Origin: an uncultured Acidobacteriia bacterium
GTDB lineage: Bacteria > Acidobacteriota > Terriglobia > Bryobacterales > Bryobacteraceae
Assembly (NCBI GenBank): GCA_903882645.1
Contig: CAIRXZ010000018.1
Location: 1 to 57,591, forward strand
Length of the DNA: 57,591 nucleotides
Direction of reading: 5' to 3'
The position numbers and the translations under genes are program-made. A model generated the notes under the pieces. It was not told the DNA's origin. It made no database searches and was given only the letters and a program-made list of their open reading frames with translations. Below, piece after piece: positions 19,132 through 30,200 of the stretch (position 1 is the stretch's first letter; each line of letters opens with the position of its first letter).

Positions 19132-19818
19132 ATGGGACGAAAGCGCATTCCGATCGTTGGACTGTTGCTCGCAGCCGGGTCGTTGACGGCGGCCGCGGAC
19201 CCGCTGGTGATGTCCGGTTTAGGCAATGGGCTCGGGTGGAACGACGGCTCCTACTATACCGGTTACGTAACCCTTACATTCGACGGCGGAAACTATGCAG
19301 CCCTGTGCGTTGACGCCCTGCACGACACCTTCGGGAATTCGTGGAACGCGGTGTACATCCCGCTGACCGACGCGGCGGACCTCGCCAAGGTCATGCAGGC
19401 TTATTTCTCGATCACCGACCCCGCCATCTATCTGCCGAAGCTCTACGCCGACGTGATAGGCTGGGCGGAGCTGAGCGCGGGCGTGGCCGAGACGGTCAAC
19501 AACAACATACAACACTCCGTTTGGGCGCAGTTCGATCCCAGCCAATACGCGGATACGAGCCAGCTTTACCAACTGGCCCAGATCGCGGCGCCCAACGGCT
19601 ATGGTTCCATTCCGAACCCGACCGGCGGGCAGATCCCCATCAACCTCGACAAGTTCGGCTTGCTCGTGGACGCCAACTACGCCAATGGCGGGCAACTGGA
19701 ACAGGCCTTCCTGATCGATGGTCCGCCGGAGACGCCGGAACCCGCTTCGCTGGCGCTGGCGGGCGCGGGACTGGGCGGATTGGCGCTGCTTCTGTTCCGG
19801 CGCCGAAGAGCGGCGTAA
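19132..19818 (+). CDS. PEP-CTERM sorting-domain protein
   Basis: Secreted 228 aa protein with a signal peptide (about 1-22) and a C-terminal PEP-CTERM tail: TPEPASLALAG, a hydrophobic helix, then RRRRAA. The N-terminal part has the pattern LCVDALHDTFGNSWNA (C-x-D-x3-H with G-x2-WNA), seen in a common class of PEP-CTERM proteins. No enzymatic motif. It is unrelated in its body to the PEP-CTERM protein at 7465-8274. It lies just before the GH3 gene but with a 166 bp gap. Confidence 0.85.
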   Translation: MGRKRIPIVGLLLAAGSLTAAADPLVMSGLGNGLGWNDGSYYTGYVTLTFDGGNYAALCVDALHDTFGNSWNAVYIPLTDAADLAKVMQAYFSITDPAIYLPKLYADVIGWAELSAGVAETVNNNIQHSVWAQFDPSQYADTSQLYQLAQIAAPNGYGSIPNPTGGQIPINLDKFGLLVDANYANGGQLEQAFLIDGPPETPEPASLALAGAGLGGLALLLFRRRRAA

Positions 19819-19984
19819 GATCCGCCCCTGGCGCGGTCGCCGCCGCCGCATTCGCCCCAGCGGATTCCGTTTGCGTCCCAAGAACACCAGCGCGCCCCTG
19901 ATGGAATGGGCTTACCATGGCTGGTTGTCGGGAGTTCAAGAGCTTGAGCGGCGCCGGGAGCCGGCGCGCCATAAGGAGAGCGGA

Positions 19985-22177
19985 ATGAGACCACGAATCG
20001 CACTGATCGCACTCACCGCAGGGGCGGCGGCGCTGGCGATAGCCGTCGTCTGCGCGCAGCAGCAACCGTTGCAGCAATATCCGTTTCAGGACCCGAAGCT
20101 GCCCATCGAGCAGAGGGTGAACAACATCGTCTCCCTGCTGACGCTGGACGAGAAAATCGGCTGCCTGGGGACGAATCCGAGCGTGCCGCGCCTGGGCATC
20201 CGCGGGACCAGCCACTCGGAAGGGCTGCACGGGTTGGCTCTGGGCGGGCCCGGCGGGTGGGGCCGTCCGACCCCCATCCCGACCACGCAGTTCGCCCAGG
20301 AAATTGGAATGGGCGAAACCTGGGACCCCGAACTCGTCCGCCTGGCTGGCGGGGTTGAAGGCTACGAGGCCAGATACATCAACCAGAGCGAGAAGACCCA
20401 TCGAGGCAGCTTGATGATCCGCGCGCCCAACGCGGACCTGGGCCGCGATCCGCGCTGGGGACGGACCGAAGAGTGCATGGGCGAGGACCCATATTTCAAC
20501 GGCAAGATGGTCGTGGCCATGGTTAAGGGTCTCCAGGGCGACGACCCGAAGTACTGGCTGACGGGGTCGCTCATGAAGCACTTCCTGGCCAACAGCAACG
20601 AGGACGGCCGCGGCGGATCGTCCTCCGATTTCGATGCGCGTCTCCTGCGCGAGTATTACTCGGTTCCCTTCCGCATGGGCGTAATCGAGGGTGGTTCGCG
20701 CGCCTACATGGCGGCCTACAACGCCATGAACCACGTTCCCATGACCGTGAACCCCATTCTCAGGGAAATCACCATGAAAGAGTGGGGGCTGGACGGCATC
20801 ATCTGCACCGACGCGGGTTCCCTCCGCAACATGGTGAATCCGCAACTGCACAACTACTACAAAACCAACGCGGAGGGCCTGGCGGGAGCCGTGAAAGCGG
20901 GCATCAACCAGTTCCTGGAGAGCGCCATGCTCTACCGCCCGGCCGCCCAGGAAGCGCTGCAAAAGGGCCTCCTGACGGAGAAAGACATCGACGACGTGAT
21001 CAAGGGCGAGTTCCGGGACATGATCCGGCTGGGATTGTTGGACCCGCCGGAGTTGGTCAAGTACACGAGCATCAAGGGCGATGACGAAGTGTGGAAGCGA
21101 CCCGAGCATAAGGCGATCGCGTTGCGCGTGGCGCAGGAATCGGTGGTGCTGCTGAAGAACGCGAACAACTTCCTGCCGCTCAAGAAGGAGGCCCTGAAAT
21201 CGATCGCGGTTCTGGGCCCGCTGGCGGACGTGGTCGCCCTGGATTGGTACAGCGGAACCCCGGGGTACGTGATCACGCCGTTGGAAGGCATCCGGAACAA
21301 GGTGGGCAGCGGCGTCACGGTGAACTTCCTCCCCAAGGACGCCGATGCGGCCGCGGCGGCGGAAGCCGCCAGGAAATCCGATGTGGCCGTGGTGTTCGTC
21401 GGCAACCACCCCACGTGCGATGCCGGTTGGGCCAAGTGCCCGACGCCGAGCGACGGCAAGGAGGCGATCGACCGCAAGGCTATCAACCTGGAGCAAGAGG
21501 AGTTCGTCAAGCGGATCTACGCGGCGAATCCGAAAACGGTGGTTGTGCTGCTGGCCAGTTTCCCGATTGCGATCAATTGGAGCCAGGAGAACGTCCCAGC
21601 CATCCTCCATATCACGCACAACGCGCAGGAGGAGGGAGCCGCCATCGCCGACGCCTTATTCGGCGACGTCAATCCGGCCGGCCGCCTGGTGCAGACCTGG
21701 CCGAAATCGCTGGACCAGGTTCCGCCCATGATGGATTACAACATCCGCCACGGCCGGACGTACATGTATTTTAAGGGCGAGCCGCTATATCCCTTCGGCT
21801 ACGGCTTGAGCTACACCACGTTCAAGTACTCGAACTTGAAACTCAGCGCCGCGCGCCTCGGAAAAGCCGGCAGTCTCACGGTCAGCGTGGATGTGAAGAA
21901 CACCGGCAGCCGGAAAGGCGACGAAGTGGCGCAGCTCTACGTTTCACATCTCAACTCCAAAGTGGAGAGAGCCAAGGAGGAGCTGAAGGGTTTCCGGCGG
22001 ATCACTCTCCAGCCGAATGAGACCAAGACCGTCACACTGCCCGTAAAGGCGGAGGACCTGGCCTATTGGGATGAAGCGCGGAACAAGTGGGTCGTGGAGG
22101 CCGACAAGGTGAAGTTCTCGGTCGGAGCCTCTTCGGCCGATTTGAGGCTGGAAAAGACCATCGTCGTGGGACAGTAA
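19985..22177 (+). CDS. Glycoside hydrolase family 3 (beta-glucosidase/xylosidase type)
   Basis: Exported GH3 enzyme of about 730 aa. It has a signal peptide (about 1-24), a TIM-barrel domain with NADLGRDPRWGR and KHFLANS, and the nucleophile segment IICTDAGS (D in place of the usual SDW context). The alpha/beta sandwich domain follows, then a C-terminal fibronectin III-like domain beginning VDVKNTGSRKGDEVAQLYV. The architecture matches beta-xylosidase and beta-glucosidase members; specificity is open. ATG 19985 has AAGGAG at 19973-19978, 6 bp away. Followed by GH95. Confidence 0.92.
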   Translation: MRPRIALIALTAGAAALAIAVVCAQQQPLQQYPFQDPKLPIEQRVNNIVSLLTLDEKIGCLGTNPSVPRLGIRGTSHSEGLHGLALGGPGGWGRPTPIPTTQFAQEIGMGETWDPELVRLAGGVEGYEARYINQSEKTHRGSLMIRAPNADLGRDPRWGRTEECMGEDPYFNGKMVVAMVKGLQGDDPKYWLTGSLMKHFLANSNEDGRGGSSSDFDARLLREYYSVPFRMGVIEGGSRAYMAAYNAMNHVPMTVNPILREITMKEWGLDGIICTDAGSLRNMVNPQLHNYYKTNAEGLAGAVKAGINQFLESAMLYRPAAQEALQKGLLTEKDIDDVIKGEFRDMIRLGLLDPPELVKYTSIKGDDEVWKRPEHKAIALRVAQESVVLLKNANNFLPLKKEALKSIAVLGPLADVVALDWYSGTPGYVITPLEGIRNKVGSGVTVNFLPKDADAAAAAEAARKSDVAVVFVGNHPTCDAGWAKCPTPSDGKEAIDRKAINLEQEEFVKRIYAANPKTVVVLLASFPIAINWSQENVPAILHITHNAQEEGAAIADALFGDVNPAGRLVQTWPKSLDQVPPMMDYNIRHGRTYMYFKGEPLYPFGYGLSYTTFKYSNLKLSAARLGKAGSLTVSVDVKNTGSRKGDEVAQLYVSHLNSKVERAKEELKGFRRITLQPNETKTVTLPVKAEDLAYWDEARNKWVVEADKVKFSVGASSADLRLEKTIVVGQ

Positions 22178-22187
22178 TGCCAGGAAC

Positions 22188-22260
22188 TGCTCTCTGACGC
22201 GGCGCGGCTCTGTGCGCAGCCGTGTGCGTCATTCAGAGCCGCGACCGTCAGGGAGCGGTC
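22188..22260. repeat. Palindromic repeat (GAGCCGCGACCGT family)
   Basis: An imperfect palindrome lies between GH3 and GH95. The right part, CATTCAGAGCCGCGACCGT followed by AGGGAGCGGT, matches the right arm of the element at 46305-46385 with a few substitutions; the left arm is degenerate. Read as protein it gives IQSRDR, an artefact that would wrongly extend the GH95 gene upstream. Confidence 0.7.
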
Positions 22261-22284
22261 TTTGGCGCGTTGGAGAAACATCGA

Positions 22285-24735
22285 ATGCGAGAGGCTACTC
22301 GACGGGAATTGCTCCAGGGCGCCGGCATGGCGCTCGCCATTTTGCCCGCGCGGGCGCAAGGACAGAGCGCCGCGGCGGCCCCTGAAGCCAGTCCGCTGAC
22401 CCTCTGGTTTCGCGAACCGGCCAAGGTCTGGACCGAAGCGTTGCCCGTAGGCAACGGCAACCTGGGCGCCATGGTGTTTGGCGGAGTGGACCACGAGCGC
22501 ATTCAGCTCAACGAGCACAGCGTGTGGTCCGGGCGCCACGTCGAAAGCGACAATCCGCAGGCGCTCGAGCAGATCCGGCAGATCCGCCAACTGCTGTTCG
22601 ACGGCAAGTTCGCGGAGGCCAATTCGTTTGGACGAGGCGGGGCCGGCGGAGGCCGCGCGCCGGGCGCTCCACAGGCCGCGGCGGCCAACGCTCCAAGAGC
22701 AGCCGCGCGCACGTCGTACGAAACCCTGGCCGACCTGCTGCTCGATTTCCGTCACGACAGCGCAACTCCGGAAGCTTATCGCCGCGAGCTCAACCTCGAC
22801 ACCGGCATCGCTCGCGTGGAATATCGTATCGGCGGCGTCCGCTTCACGCGGGAGATATTCGTTTCGCATCCCGACCAGGCCATCGCCGTCCGCATTTCGG
22901 GCGACAAACCCGGCAGCATATCCTTCGCCGCGCAATTGAAGCGCGAAGCCGGCGCGAAAGCCGAATCGGCCGAGAACCGCATCGTGCTGCGCGGTGAGAC
23001 GGTCAACGGCGGCGTGATTTTCGAATGTCGTTTGGAGGCGCGCGCCGAGGGAGGCCAGGCGAAGGCGACTCCCGAAGGTCTGAGCGTCGAAGGCGCCAAC
23101 GCGGTTACGCTGCTGATCGCCGCCGGGACGAACTACAAGCTTCACTACCCCGACTACAAAGGCGACGACCCAACCGGTGGCTGTCAACTGCGGCTGGCGG
23201 CAGTGGCGGCCAAGCCGTATGCCCGCGTCCGGGAAGCGCATATCGCGGATCACCGCCGCCTCTTCCGGCGCGTCGAGCTCGATCTCGGCGGGCCGGACCG
23301 CTCGGCGATTCCAACCGGCGAGCGCCTGGCGGCCGTGCAACAAGGCGGCGACGATCCCCAGTTGCTGGGCATCTATTTCCAGTACGGCCGTTACATGCTG
23401 ATGGGCAGTTCGCGCCCGGGAGGGTTGCCGGCGAACCTGCAAGGCATCTGGGCGGAGGGTCTGACGCCGCCCTGGTCGGCCGACTACCACATCAACATCA
23501 ACATCCAGATGAACTACTGGCCTGCGGAAGTGTGCAACCTTTCCGAGTGCCACGAGCCATTGTTCGATTTCATCGACATGCTGCGGCAACCGGGCCGCAA
23601 GTCCGCGGAAATCTCGTACGGCTGCAAGGGCTGGGTCTCACACTACACGACCACCGTTTGGGGGCAGACGGCGCTGCAAAGCCCCAACGGCATCAGTCTG
23701 TGGCAAGGCTCTTCCGGGTGGCTGGCGCAGCACCTCTGGGAACGCTACGCTTTCACCGGCGACCGCAAATTCCTGCGCGAGCGCGCTTGGCCGGTGGTGA
23801 AGGAAGCCGCGGAGTTCTATCTCGATTACATGTCCGAAGATCCGCGCACTGGCAAACTGGCGGCCGGGCCGGCGTCTTCTCCCGAGAACAGTTTCACGGC
23901 GCCGGATGGGTCGCGCGGCCAGGTGGACATTGCGCCCGCCATGAGCCAGGAGATCGTCTACGACGTGCTGACCAACGTCATGCGCGCGTCGGAGATTCTC
24001 GGCGCGGAGCCGGAGTTCCGCCAGCGGGCTTCCGAAGCCAGGGCGCGCCTGCTGCCGCTCAAGATCGGAAAGTACGGGCAGATCCAGGAGTGGTCCCAGG
24101 ATTTCGATGAGCCCGAGCCCGGCCACCGCCACATGTCGCAGCTCTTCGGTTTGCATCCGGGCAGGCAGATCACCGTACACGGGACGCCCGAATTGGCGGA
24201 AGGCGCGCGCAAGACGCTGGAGCGGCGCCTGGCCAACGGCGGCGGCCACACCGGCTGGAGCCGCGCCTGGATCGTCAACTTCTGGGCGCGCCTGGAAGAC
24301 GGCGAGCAGGCGCGGGATCACGTCATGCTTCTGCTGCGCAACTCGACCCTCTCGAACCTGTTCGACACGCACCCGCCGTTCCAGATCGATGGCAACTTCG
24401 GCGGCTGCGCCGGCATCGCCGAGATGCTGTTACAGAGCCACGACGGCGAAATCGCGCTTCTGCCCGCCCTGCCCAAGGCGTGGGCGAACGGCAGATACAA
24501 AGGCCTGCGCGCCCGTGGCGGCGTCGAAGTCGAGATCGCCTGGAAGGCCGGCAAGCCCGGGGCCGCCACCCTCACCGCATCCGTCGACGGCAGCCACAAG
24601 CTGCGTCCGCCAAAAGGGTCGAAGATCGCGGCGGTGACCTCGGGAGGCGCGCGCGTGCCGGCTTCGGCTGGGGCGGATGGGACAGTGCAGTTGGCGGTCA
24701 GGAAGGGGCGGGCGTACCGGGTATTGTTCGCGTAG
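22285..24735 (+). CDS. Glycoside hydrolase family 95 (alpha-L-fucosidase type)
   Basis: Exported inverting glycosidase of about 816 aa. The N-terminus [10 protein letters not shown] looks like a Tat leader. The GH95 N-terminal beta domain starts with [19 protein letters not shown]. The catalytic (alpha/alpha)6 domain contains [14 protein letters not shown] (the paired Asn), SSPENSF (the proposed acid Glu) and FQIDGNFGG (conserved Asp). A Gly/Arg/Ala/Pro-rich insert, [15 protein letters not shown], interrupts the N-terminal domain at about residues 115-145. ATG 22285 is preferred because the sequence upstream is a repeat. Likely removes alpha-1,2-fucose from xyloglucan or pectin side chains; some GH95 members act on galactose. 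Confidence 0.92.
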   Translation: MREATRRELLQGAGMALAILPARAQGQSAAAAPEASPLTLWFREPAKVWTEALPVGNGNLGAMVFGGVDHERIQLNEHSVWSGRHVESDNPQALEQIRQIRQLLFDGKFAEANSFGRGGAGGGRAPGAPQAAAANAPRAAARTSYETLADLLLDFRHDSATPEAYRRELNLDTGIARVEYRIGGVRFTREIFVSHPDQAIAVRISGDKPGSISFAAQLKREAGAKAESAENRIVLRGETVNGGVIFECRLEARAEGGQAKATPEGLSVEGANAVTLLIAAGTNYKLHYPDYKGDDPTGGCQLRLAAVAAKPYARVREAHIADHRRLFRRVELDLGGPDRSAIPTGERLAAVQQGGDDPQLLGIYFQYGRYMLMGSSRPGGLPANLQGIWAEGLTPPWSADYHININIQMNYWPAEVCNLSECHEPLFDFIDMLRQPGRKSAEISYGCKGWVSHYTTTVWGQTALQSPNGISLWQGSSGWLAQHLWERYAFTGDRKFLRERAWPVVKEAAEFYLDYMSEDPRTGKLAAGPASSPENSFTAPDGSRGQVDIAPAMSQEIVYDVLTNVMRASEILGAEPEFRQRASEARARLLPLKIGKYGQIQEWSQDFDEPEPGHRHMSQLFGLHPGRQITVHGTPELAEGARKTLERRLANGGGHTGWSRAWIVNFWARLEDGEQARDHVMLLLRNSTLSNLFDTHPPFQIDGNFGGCAGIAEMLLQSHDGEIALLPALPKAWANGRYKGLRARGGVEVEIAWKAGKPGAATLTASVDGSHKLRPPKGSKIAAVTSGGARVPASAGADGTVQLAVRKGRAYRVLFA

Positions 24736-24795
24736 TTCGAAGAAACCGGCCGCATGCAGAGGGCGGTATTGAAGGACTTTGGCGCGGGAAATCTC

Positions 24796-25500
24796 TCAGC
24801 AGCCGAAGCGCGGCTCCAGATATAGCACACAGAGAACGTGTACGCATTCCGTGGCATGGCGATATCCCTGCACGAGTACGTCTCTCATAAATCCTCCCAC
24901 CTGCTGCTCAACGCTCGCACCCGGGAGATGTCTTGAAAATGCGGATGCGGCAATCTCACCTGCAAAACGGAGCTGAGGTGGGCGAGGAATATTGTGCTCA
25001 TCATACTTGATTTCGATTTTGCACATTGTCCCCGGGCTCAGATTGGGCACCGCGTAGATGGCCACCTTGGCGCCAAAGTGTCCCCCGATATCGTTCCGAA
25101 CGTCCTTGATGAGCTGCCCCTTCGACTTAAAGAAGTCCACAGCTACATTCCACTGCGCCGCGGTCTCGCCGTCAAAAGCAGCCGTCACCCAGGCAAAATC
25201 GGGGCATTCCGCAAGCAAGTGCAGCCCTTCTGCGAACTCATACAGCGTGCCAATGGATCGCCGCAGAAAGTAGTTTCGACGATACATGCCAACATTCTTG
25301 AACTCCGCGTTCTCTTCTAGCGGGTCGAGAACGTCGAGGCTCGGAATGCTGTCAGCGCCGATGGCGGCCAATTCGATCCTGAGGTCCTCGTACAGGACGC
25401 ACAAGCGTGCGACATAGGCGTCAACCAGACGCTTTTCGTCAGACCTGAAGACGCGTCTTAAGTCAGCTACCAGCGTTTTTGAGCGCAGCCGCCGTGACAT
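24796..25500 (-). CDS. Hypothetical protein with RNxxxxH motif, possible HEPN-like
   Basis: A predicted 234 aa protein, mostly helical. Start ATG 25500 is uncertain; in-frame starts upstream would overlap the neighbouring MNT-type gene. I do not recognise the family. It contains YRRNYFLRRSIGTLYEFAEG and, near residue 130, VRNDIGGHFG, an R-x5-H pattern of the type used by HEPN ribonucleases. It faces a decayed MNT/HepT locus, which makes a toxin or immunity role possible but unproven. Base composition looks lower in GC than the flanking CAZyme genes, consistent with acquisition. Confidence 0.6.
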   Translation of the reverse strand: MSRRLRSKTLVADLRRVFRSDEKRLVDAYVARLCVLYEDLRIELAAIGADSIPSLDVLDPLEENAEFKNVGMYRRNYFLRRSIGTLYEFAEGLHLLAECPDFAWVTAAFDGETAAQWNVAVDFFKSKGQLIKDVRNDIGGHFGAKVAIYAVPNLSPGTMCKIEIKYDEHNIPRPPQLRFAGEIAASAFSRHLPGASVEQQVGGFMRDVLVQGYRHATECVHVLCVLYLEPRFGC

Positions 25501-25588
25501 ACCCGAAAAGTCCGTTGTATCACTTTCCGCGCGTCGCATGCACGGGTCGCAGCCAGCGTTGGTTAGCGATTTGTCGCACAATGGAGGC

Positions 25589-25877
25589 GTGGTCACCCTG
25601 GACGCTTTGCGCGCGGAACGGCGGGCTGAAATCCTCCGGCTCGCAGAGCGGCGCCCACAGCCTGCGCGTGTTTGGTTCCGTGGCCCGCAGCGAAGCGAAT
25701 GAGAACAGCGACCTCGATCTGTTGGTAGCCTGGAAGCCCGGCCGGAGTTTGCTGGATCATGCTGGGCTGGTTCAAGATCTCCAGGAGTTGCTCAAGATCA
25801 AGGTCCACGTCGGCACCGAGAATTCGCTCCACTGGTACGTGCGCGACAGGATCCTTCGCGAGGCCACGCCTCTGTGA
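25589..25877 (+). pseudogene. MNT-type nucleotidyltransferase (MntA-like), frameshifted
   Basis: Minimal nucleotidyltransferase with the signature FGSVARSEANENSDLDLLV. Such proteins are antitoxins that AMPylate HepT. The conserved N-terminal helix (VTLDALRAERRAEILRLAERR) is encoded from GTG 25589 in a different frame from the catalytic part. The frames must be joined by a shift near 25650-25660, within the bases encoding LAERR and GAHSLRVFG. If spliced, the product would be about 97 aa, the normal size. An alternative ATG at 25581 reads through in the catalytic frame but gives an atypical N-terminus. Most likely a decayed antitoxin; a sequencing error is the other explanation. Confidence 0.7.
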
Positions 25878-25900
25878 AAGATGACCGGCTGCCGAGCCGC
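25874..25900 (+). pseudogene. Remnant of hepT (DUF86 HEPN toxin) start
   Basis: GTG 25874 overlaps the MNT stop as GTGA, the usual MntA/HepT coupling. It starts MKDDRL, the typical first residues of HepT proteins. The resemblance stops after about eight codons; what follows (RQRVRKMAAPRS) is unlike any HEPN domain and runs into a repeat-like stretch. The toxin gene seems to have been lost by deletion or replacement. Confidence 0.55.
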
Positions 25901-25930
25901 CAGAGGGTGCGGAAGATGGCGGCGCCGCGA

Positions 25931-25990
25931 TCTTTCGCCCCTCCGGGGCTTTGTGAATTTCGCGGTTCCCCATGGCTCACGCCATGGGCC
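25931..25990. repeat. REP-like hairpin stretch in toxin-antitoxin islet
   Basis: The gap between the hepT remnant and vapC holds a perfect 8-bp hairpin with a 4-nt loop, CCCATGGC-TCAC-GCCATGGG (25969-25988). A smaller inverted pair, GCCCCTCCGGGGC, sits at 25938-25949. The structure resembles REP-type elements. No gene is visible at 25900-26049. Confidence 0.5.
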
Positions 25991-26049
25991 AATTTCTTCC
26001 GCTCTTACGAGCTTCAACCCGGAGCATTCCCCCCGCGGCAGCCGGCTTG

Positions 26050-26442
26050 TCACACCACTACACGAAGGCCGAGGTGCTGGGCGAACGGATCGAAGTCCCT
26101 GTCGTTGTGCAGCAGGTCGAACCCGCTCTCGATGCACCTGGTGGCGATCACCGTGTCGATGGTCTTGCGAACGGTTACGCCGAGGTTGCGCAGCGCCCGG
26201 AAGTTTCTCGCCGCTTGAATCGCGATTTCCCGTCCGCCCAACTCTACGACCGTCAACGCAGCCAGCATTTTCCTGGCTTGGTTGAAGTCGCGTTCGTCCG
26301 CGAAGCCTTGCAGGACCTCAGTCAGAATCAGGTCGCCGATGGCCAAAGGTTCGTGGCCAAGCAGACTATCGAGTTTCTCGGTCTGCGCGGTGATCGTTCC
26401 CTTGAAGTAATCGATCCACACACTGGAATCGACAAGAATCAA
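26050..26442 (-). CDS. vapC: VapC-type PIN-domain toxin
   Basis: PIN-domain ribonuclease of 130 aa. It has the first acidic site in LVDSSVWIDYF (Asp5), a middle Glu in LTEVLQGF, a conserved Asp in TIDTVIA and the terminal cluster HNDRDFDPFA. The start is TTG 26442, which overlaps the antitoxin stop as TTGA. VapC toxins cleave tRNA or rRNA. It is paired with the upstream VapB and sits in the small toxin-antitoxin islet between GH95 and lacI. Confidence 0.9.
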   Translation of the reverse strand: MILVDSSVWIDYFKGTITAQTEKLDSLLGHEPLAIGDLILTEVLQGFADERDFNQARKMLAALTVVELGGREIAIQAARNFRALRNLGVTVRKTIDTVIATRCIESGFDLLHNDRDFDPFAQHLGLRVVV

Positions 26443-26633
26443 CCGTCGCTCCTCATCGCGTTGAGATCGCCCTGCCAGTCCAGTTTGCCGCGGAGCCGGC
26501 GGATCTTCGCCTGTCTCCTTAGGCGTAGCAAGGTCCGCAGAGCCTGGTCGACGGCCGCACGCTTGGTCTTCAGGCCGGTTGCGCGAAGCGCGTCCCGCAT
26601 CAGTTTGTCGTCAATCACGATGTTCGTCCGCAT
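26439..26633 (-). CDS. vapB: VapB-type antitoxin
   Basis: Antitoxin of about 64 aa with a ribbon-helix-helix-like N-terminus (MRTNIVIDDKLM), the helix KTKRAAVDQALRTLL and a C-terminal toxin-binding tail, LRGKLDWQGDLNAMR. ATG 26633 is the best start; a longer in-frame version exists but adds non-family residues. Overlaps vapC by 4 bp. Confidence 0.88.
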   Translation of the reverse strand: MRTNIVIDDKLMRDALRATGLKTKRAAVDQALRTLLRLRRQAKIRRLRGKLDWQGDLNAMRSDG

Positions 26634-26672
26634 CGATGTGTATCTCAATAGATAATTATACACACTGCGCCA

Positions 26673-27695
26673 TCACGCCGCGGCATTCCTCCGCGTCGAA
26701 GCGCGCGCCACCAGCTTGGGTTGCAGGATGATGCTCTTGGGGCGGGTCGATCCCTTCGCGCCAATCAGGCTCAGGGCCAGCTTTCCGGCGCGTTCTCCCA
26801 TCACGGTGCAACGCTGATCGATGCTGGATAGCGGGACCCGCAAGGAGGCGCCGTAGCGCACGTTGCCGCAACCGATTATCGCGATGTCTTCGGGAATGCG
26901 GAGGCCGGCCTCCAGGATGGCATTCATGGCTCCCACGGCGGTTGGGTCGTTGTAGCAGAAGACGCCGTCGGGCGGCGGGTCAACGCGCAGCAGTCTCTGC
27001 ATCGCCGCCCTGCCGCGCGCTTCGGACTCATCGTCCCCGGCCACTGCCTCCGGAACGTAGTGGACCGGCGCCCTCAGATCGCGGCGCGCCAGGGCCCGCC
27101 TGTAACCGGCGAGCCTTCCCAAACCGGTGCTCACTTCCGGCCCGCGGATGTGAGCGATCCGCCGGTAGCCGGCCGCGATGAGGTGACCGGTGGCCAGTTC
27201 GCCGACCAGTTCGTCATCCACGCCCACGAAGTTCGCCACAAGCCCCGCGAACCGGCGGTCGACGAGTATGTAGGGCGTTTTCTGCTCTTCGATCAGGCGA
27301 AAGCTGGCAACCGTCCATTGCGCCGACGCGATGACCATGGCGTCCAGCCGCCGCGCCAGCAGCCGGGAAATCTCCTGCGCCTCCAAGTCGGGATCCTCCT
27401 CGGAAGAGGCGATGATCAGGCTGTATCCCGACTTACGTAAGATCGAGGAGAGGCCCTTGGCTACTTCGGCGAAGAAAGGATGCACGAGGTCCGGAACCAC
27501 AAGCCCCACCGTGTAAGTCCGCCCGGTCACCAGGGCGCGGGCAGTCAGATTGGGCTGGTAGTTGAGCTCCCTGACGCGCTTGAGCACGCGCTGGCGGGTT
27601 TCGTCGCCGATGTCGCTGTGGTTACGCAGGACCTTCGATACCGTGACAACGGAAACCCCGAGATCCCGCGCGATGTCCTTCATGCGGACTGGCAT
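26673..27695 (-). CDS. LacI-family transcriptional regulator
   Basis: Sugar-responsive regulator of 340 aa. The N-terminal HTH (about 4-50) contains MKDIARDLGVSVVTVSKVL, and LTARALVTGRT is the hinge. The periplasmic-binding-like core contains VGLVVPDLVHPFFAEVAKG. A strong ribosome site, GGAGG, lies 8 bp upstream of the start. It sits downstream of the GH27-GH43-CE1 operon, separated by a palindromic repeat, so it is the obvious regulator of the two divergent sugar operons. Two operator-like sequences with central CG lie at 31881-31894 and 32046-32059. Confidence 0.94.
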   Translation of the reverse strand: MPVRMKDIARDLGVSVVTVSKVLRNHSDIGDETRQRVLKRVRELNYQPNLTARALVTGRTYTVGLVVPDLVHPFFAEVAKGLSSILRKSGYSLIIASSEEDPDLEAQEISRLLARRLDAMVIASAQWTVASFRLIEEQKTPYILVDRRFAGLVANFVGVDDELVGELATGHLIAAGYRRIAHIRGPEVSTGLGRLAGYRRALARRDLRAPVHYVPEAVAGDDESEARGRAAMQRLLRVDPPPDGVFCYNDPTAVGAMNAILEAGLRIPEDIAIIGCGNVRYGASLRVPLSSIDQRCTVMGERAGKLALSLIGAKGSTRPKSIILQPKLVARASTRRNAAA

Positions 27696-27742
27696 ATCTC
27701 ATCCTCCGGGCGCCGCCGCCGGCGGGCGTGGGCATTCACTGT

Positions 27743-27846
27743 CCAGTGGGGCGGACCTCCTGGTCTGCCTTCTTTCCGCGGCCGCGGCGGTTCTCGACAG
27801 CGCCGCCGGGAAGCAGAAGGGCAGACGGGGAGGTCCGCCCCACTGG
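27743..27846. repeat. Palindromic repeat (GGGGCGGACCTCC family)
   Basis: Two perfect 18-bp inverted arms, 27743-27760 (CCAGTGGGGCGGACCTCC) and 27829-27846, bracket a partly self-complementary core with TCTGCCTTCT-like words on both sides. The element fills almost the whole gap between the esterase and lacI genes. A single-arm copy lies at 18998. As RNA it would fold into a long hairpin between the two genes. Confidence 0.8.
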
Positions 27847-27851
27847 CAATC

Positions 27852-30183
<2,332 letters not shown>

Positions 30184-30200
30184 TCGTCAAAATCTCCATT

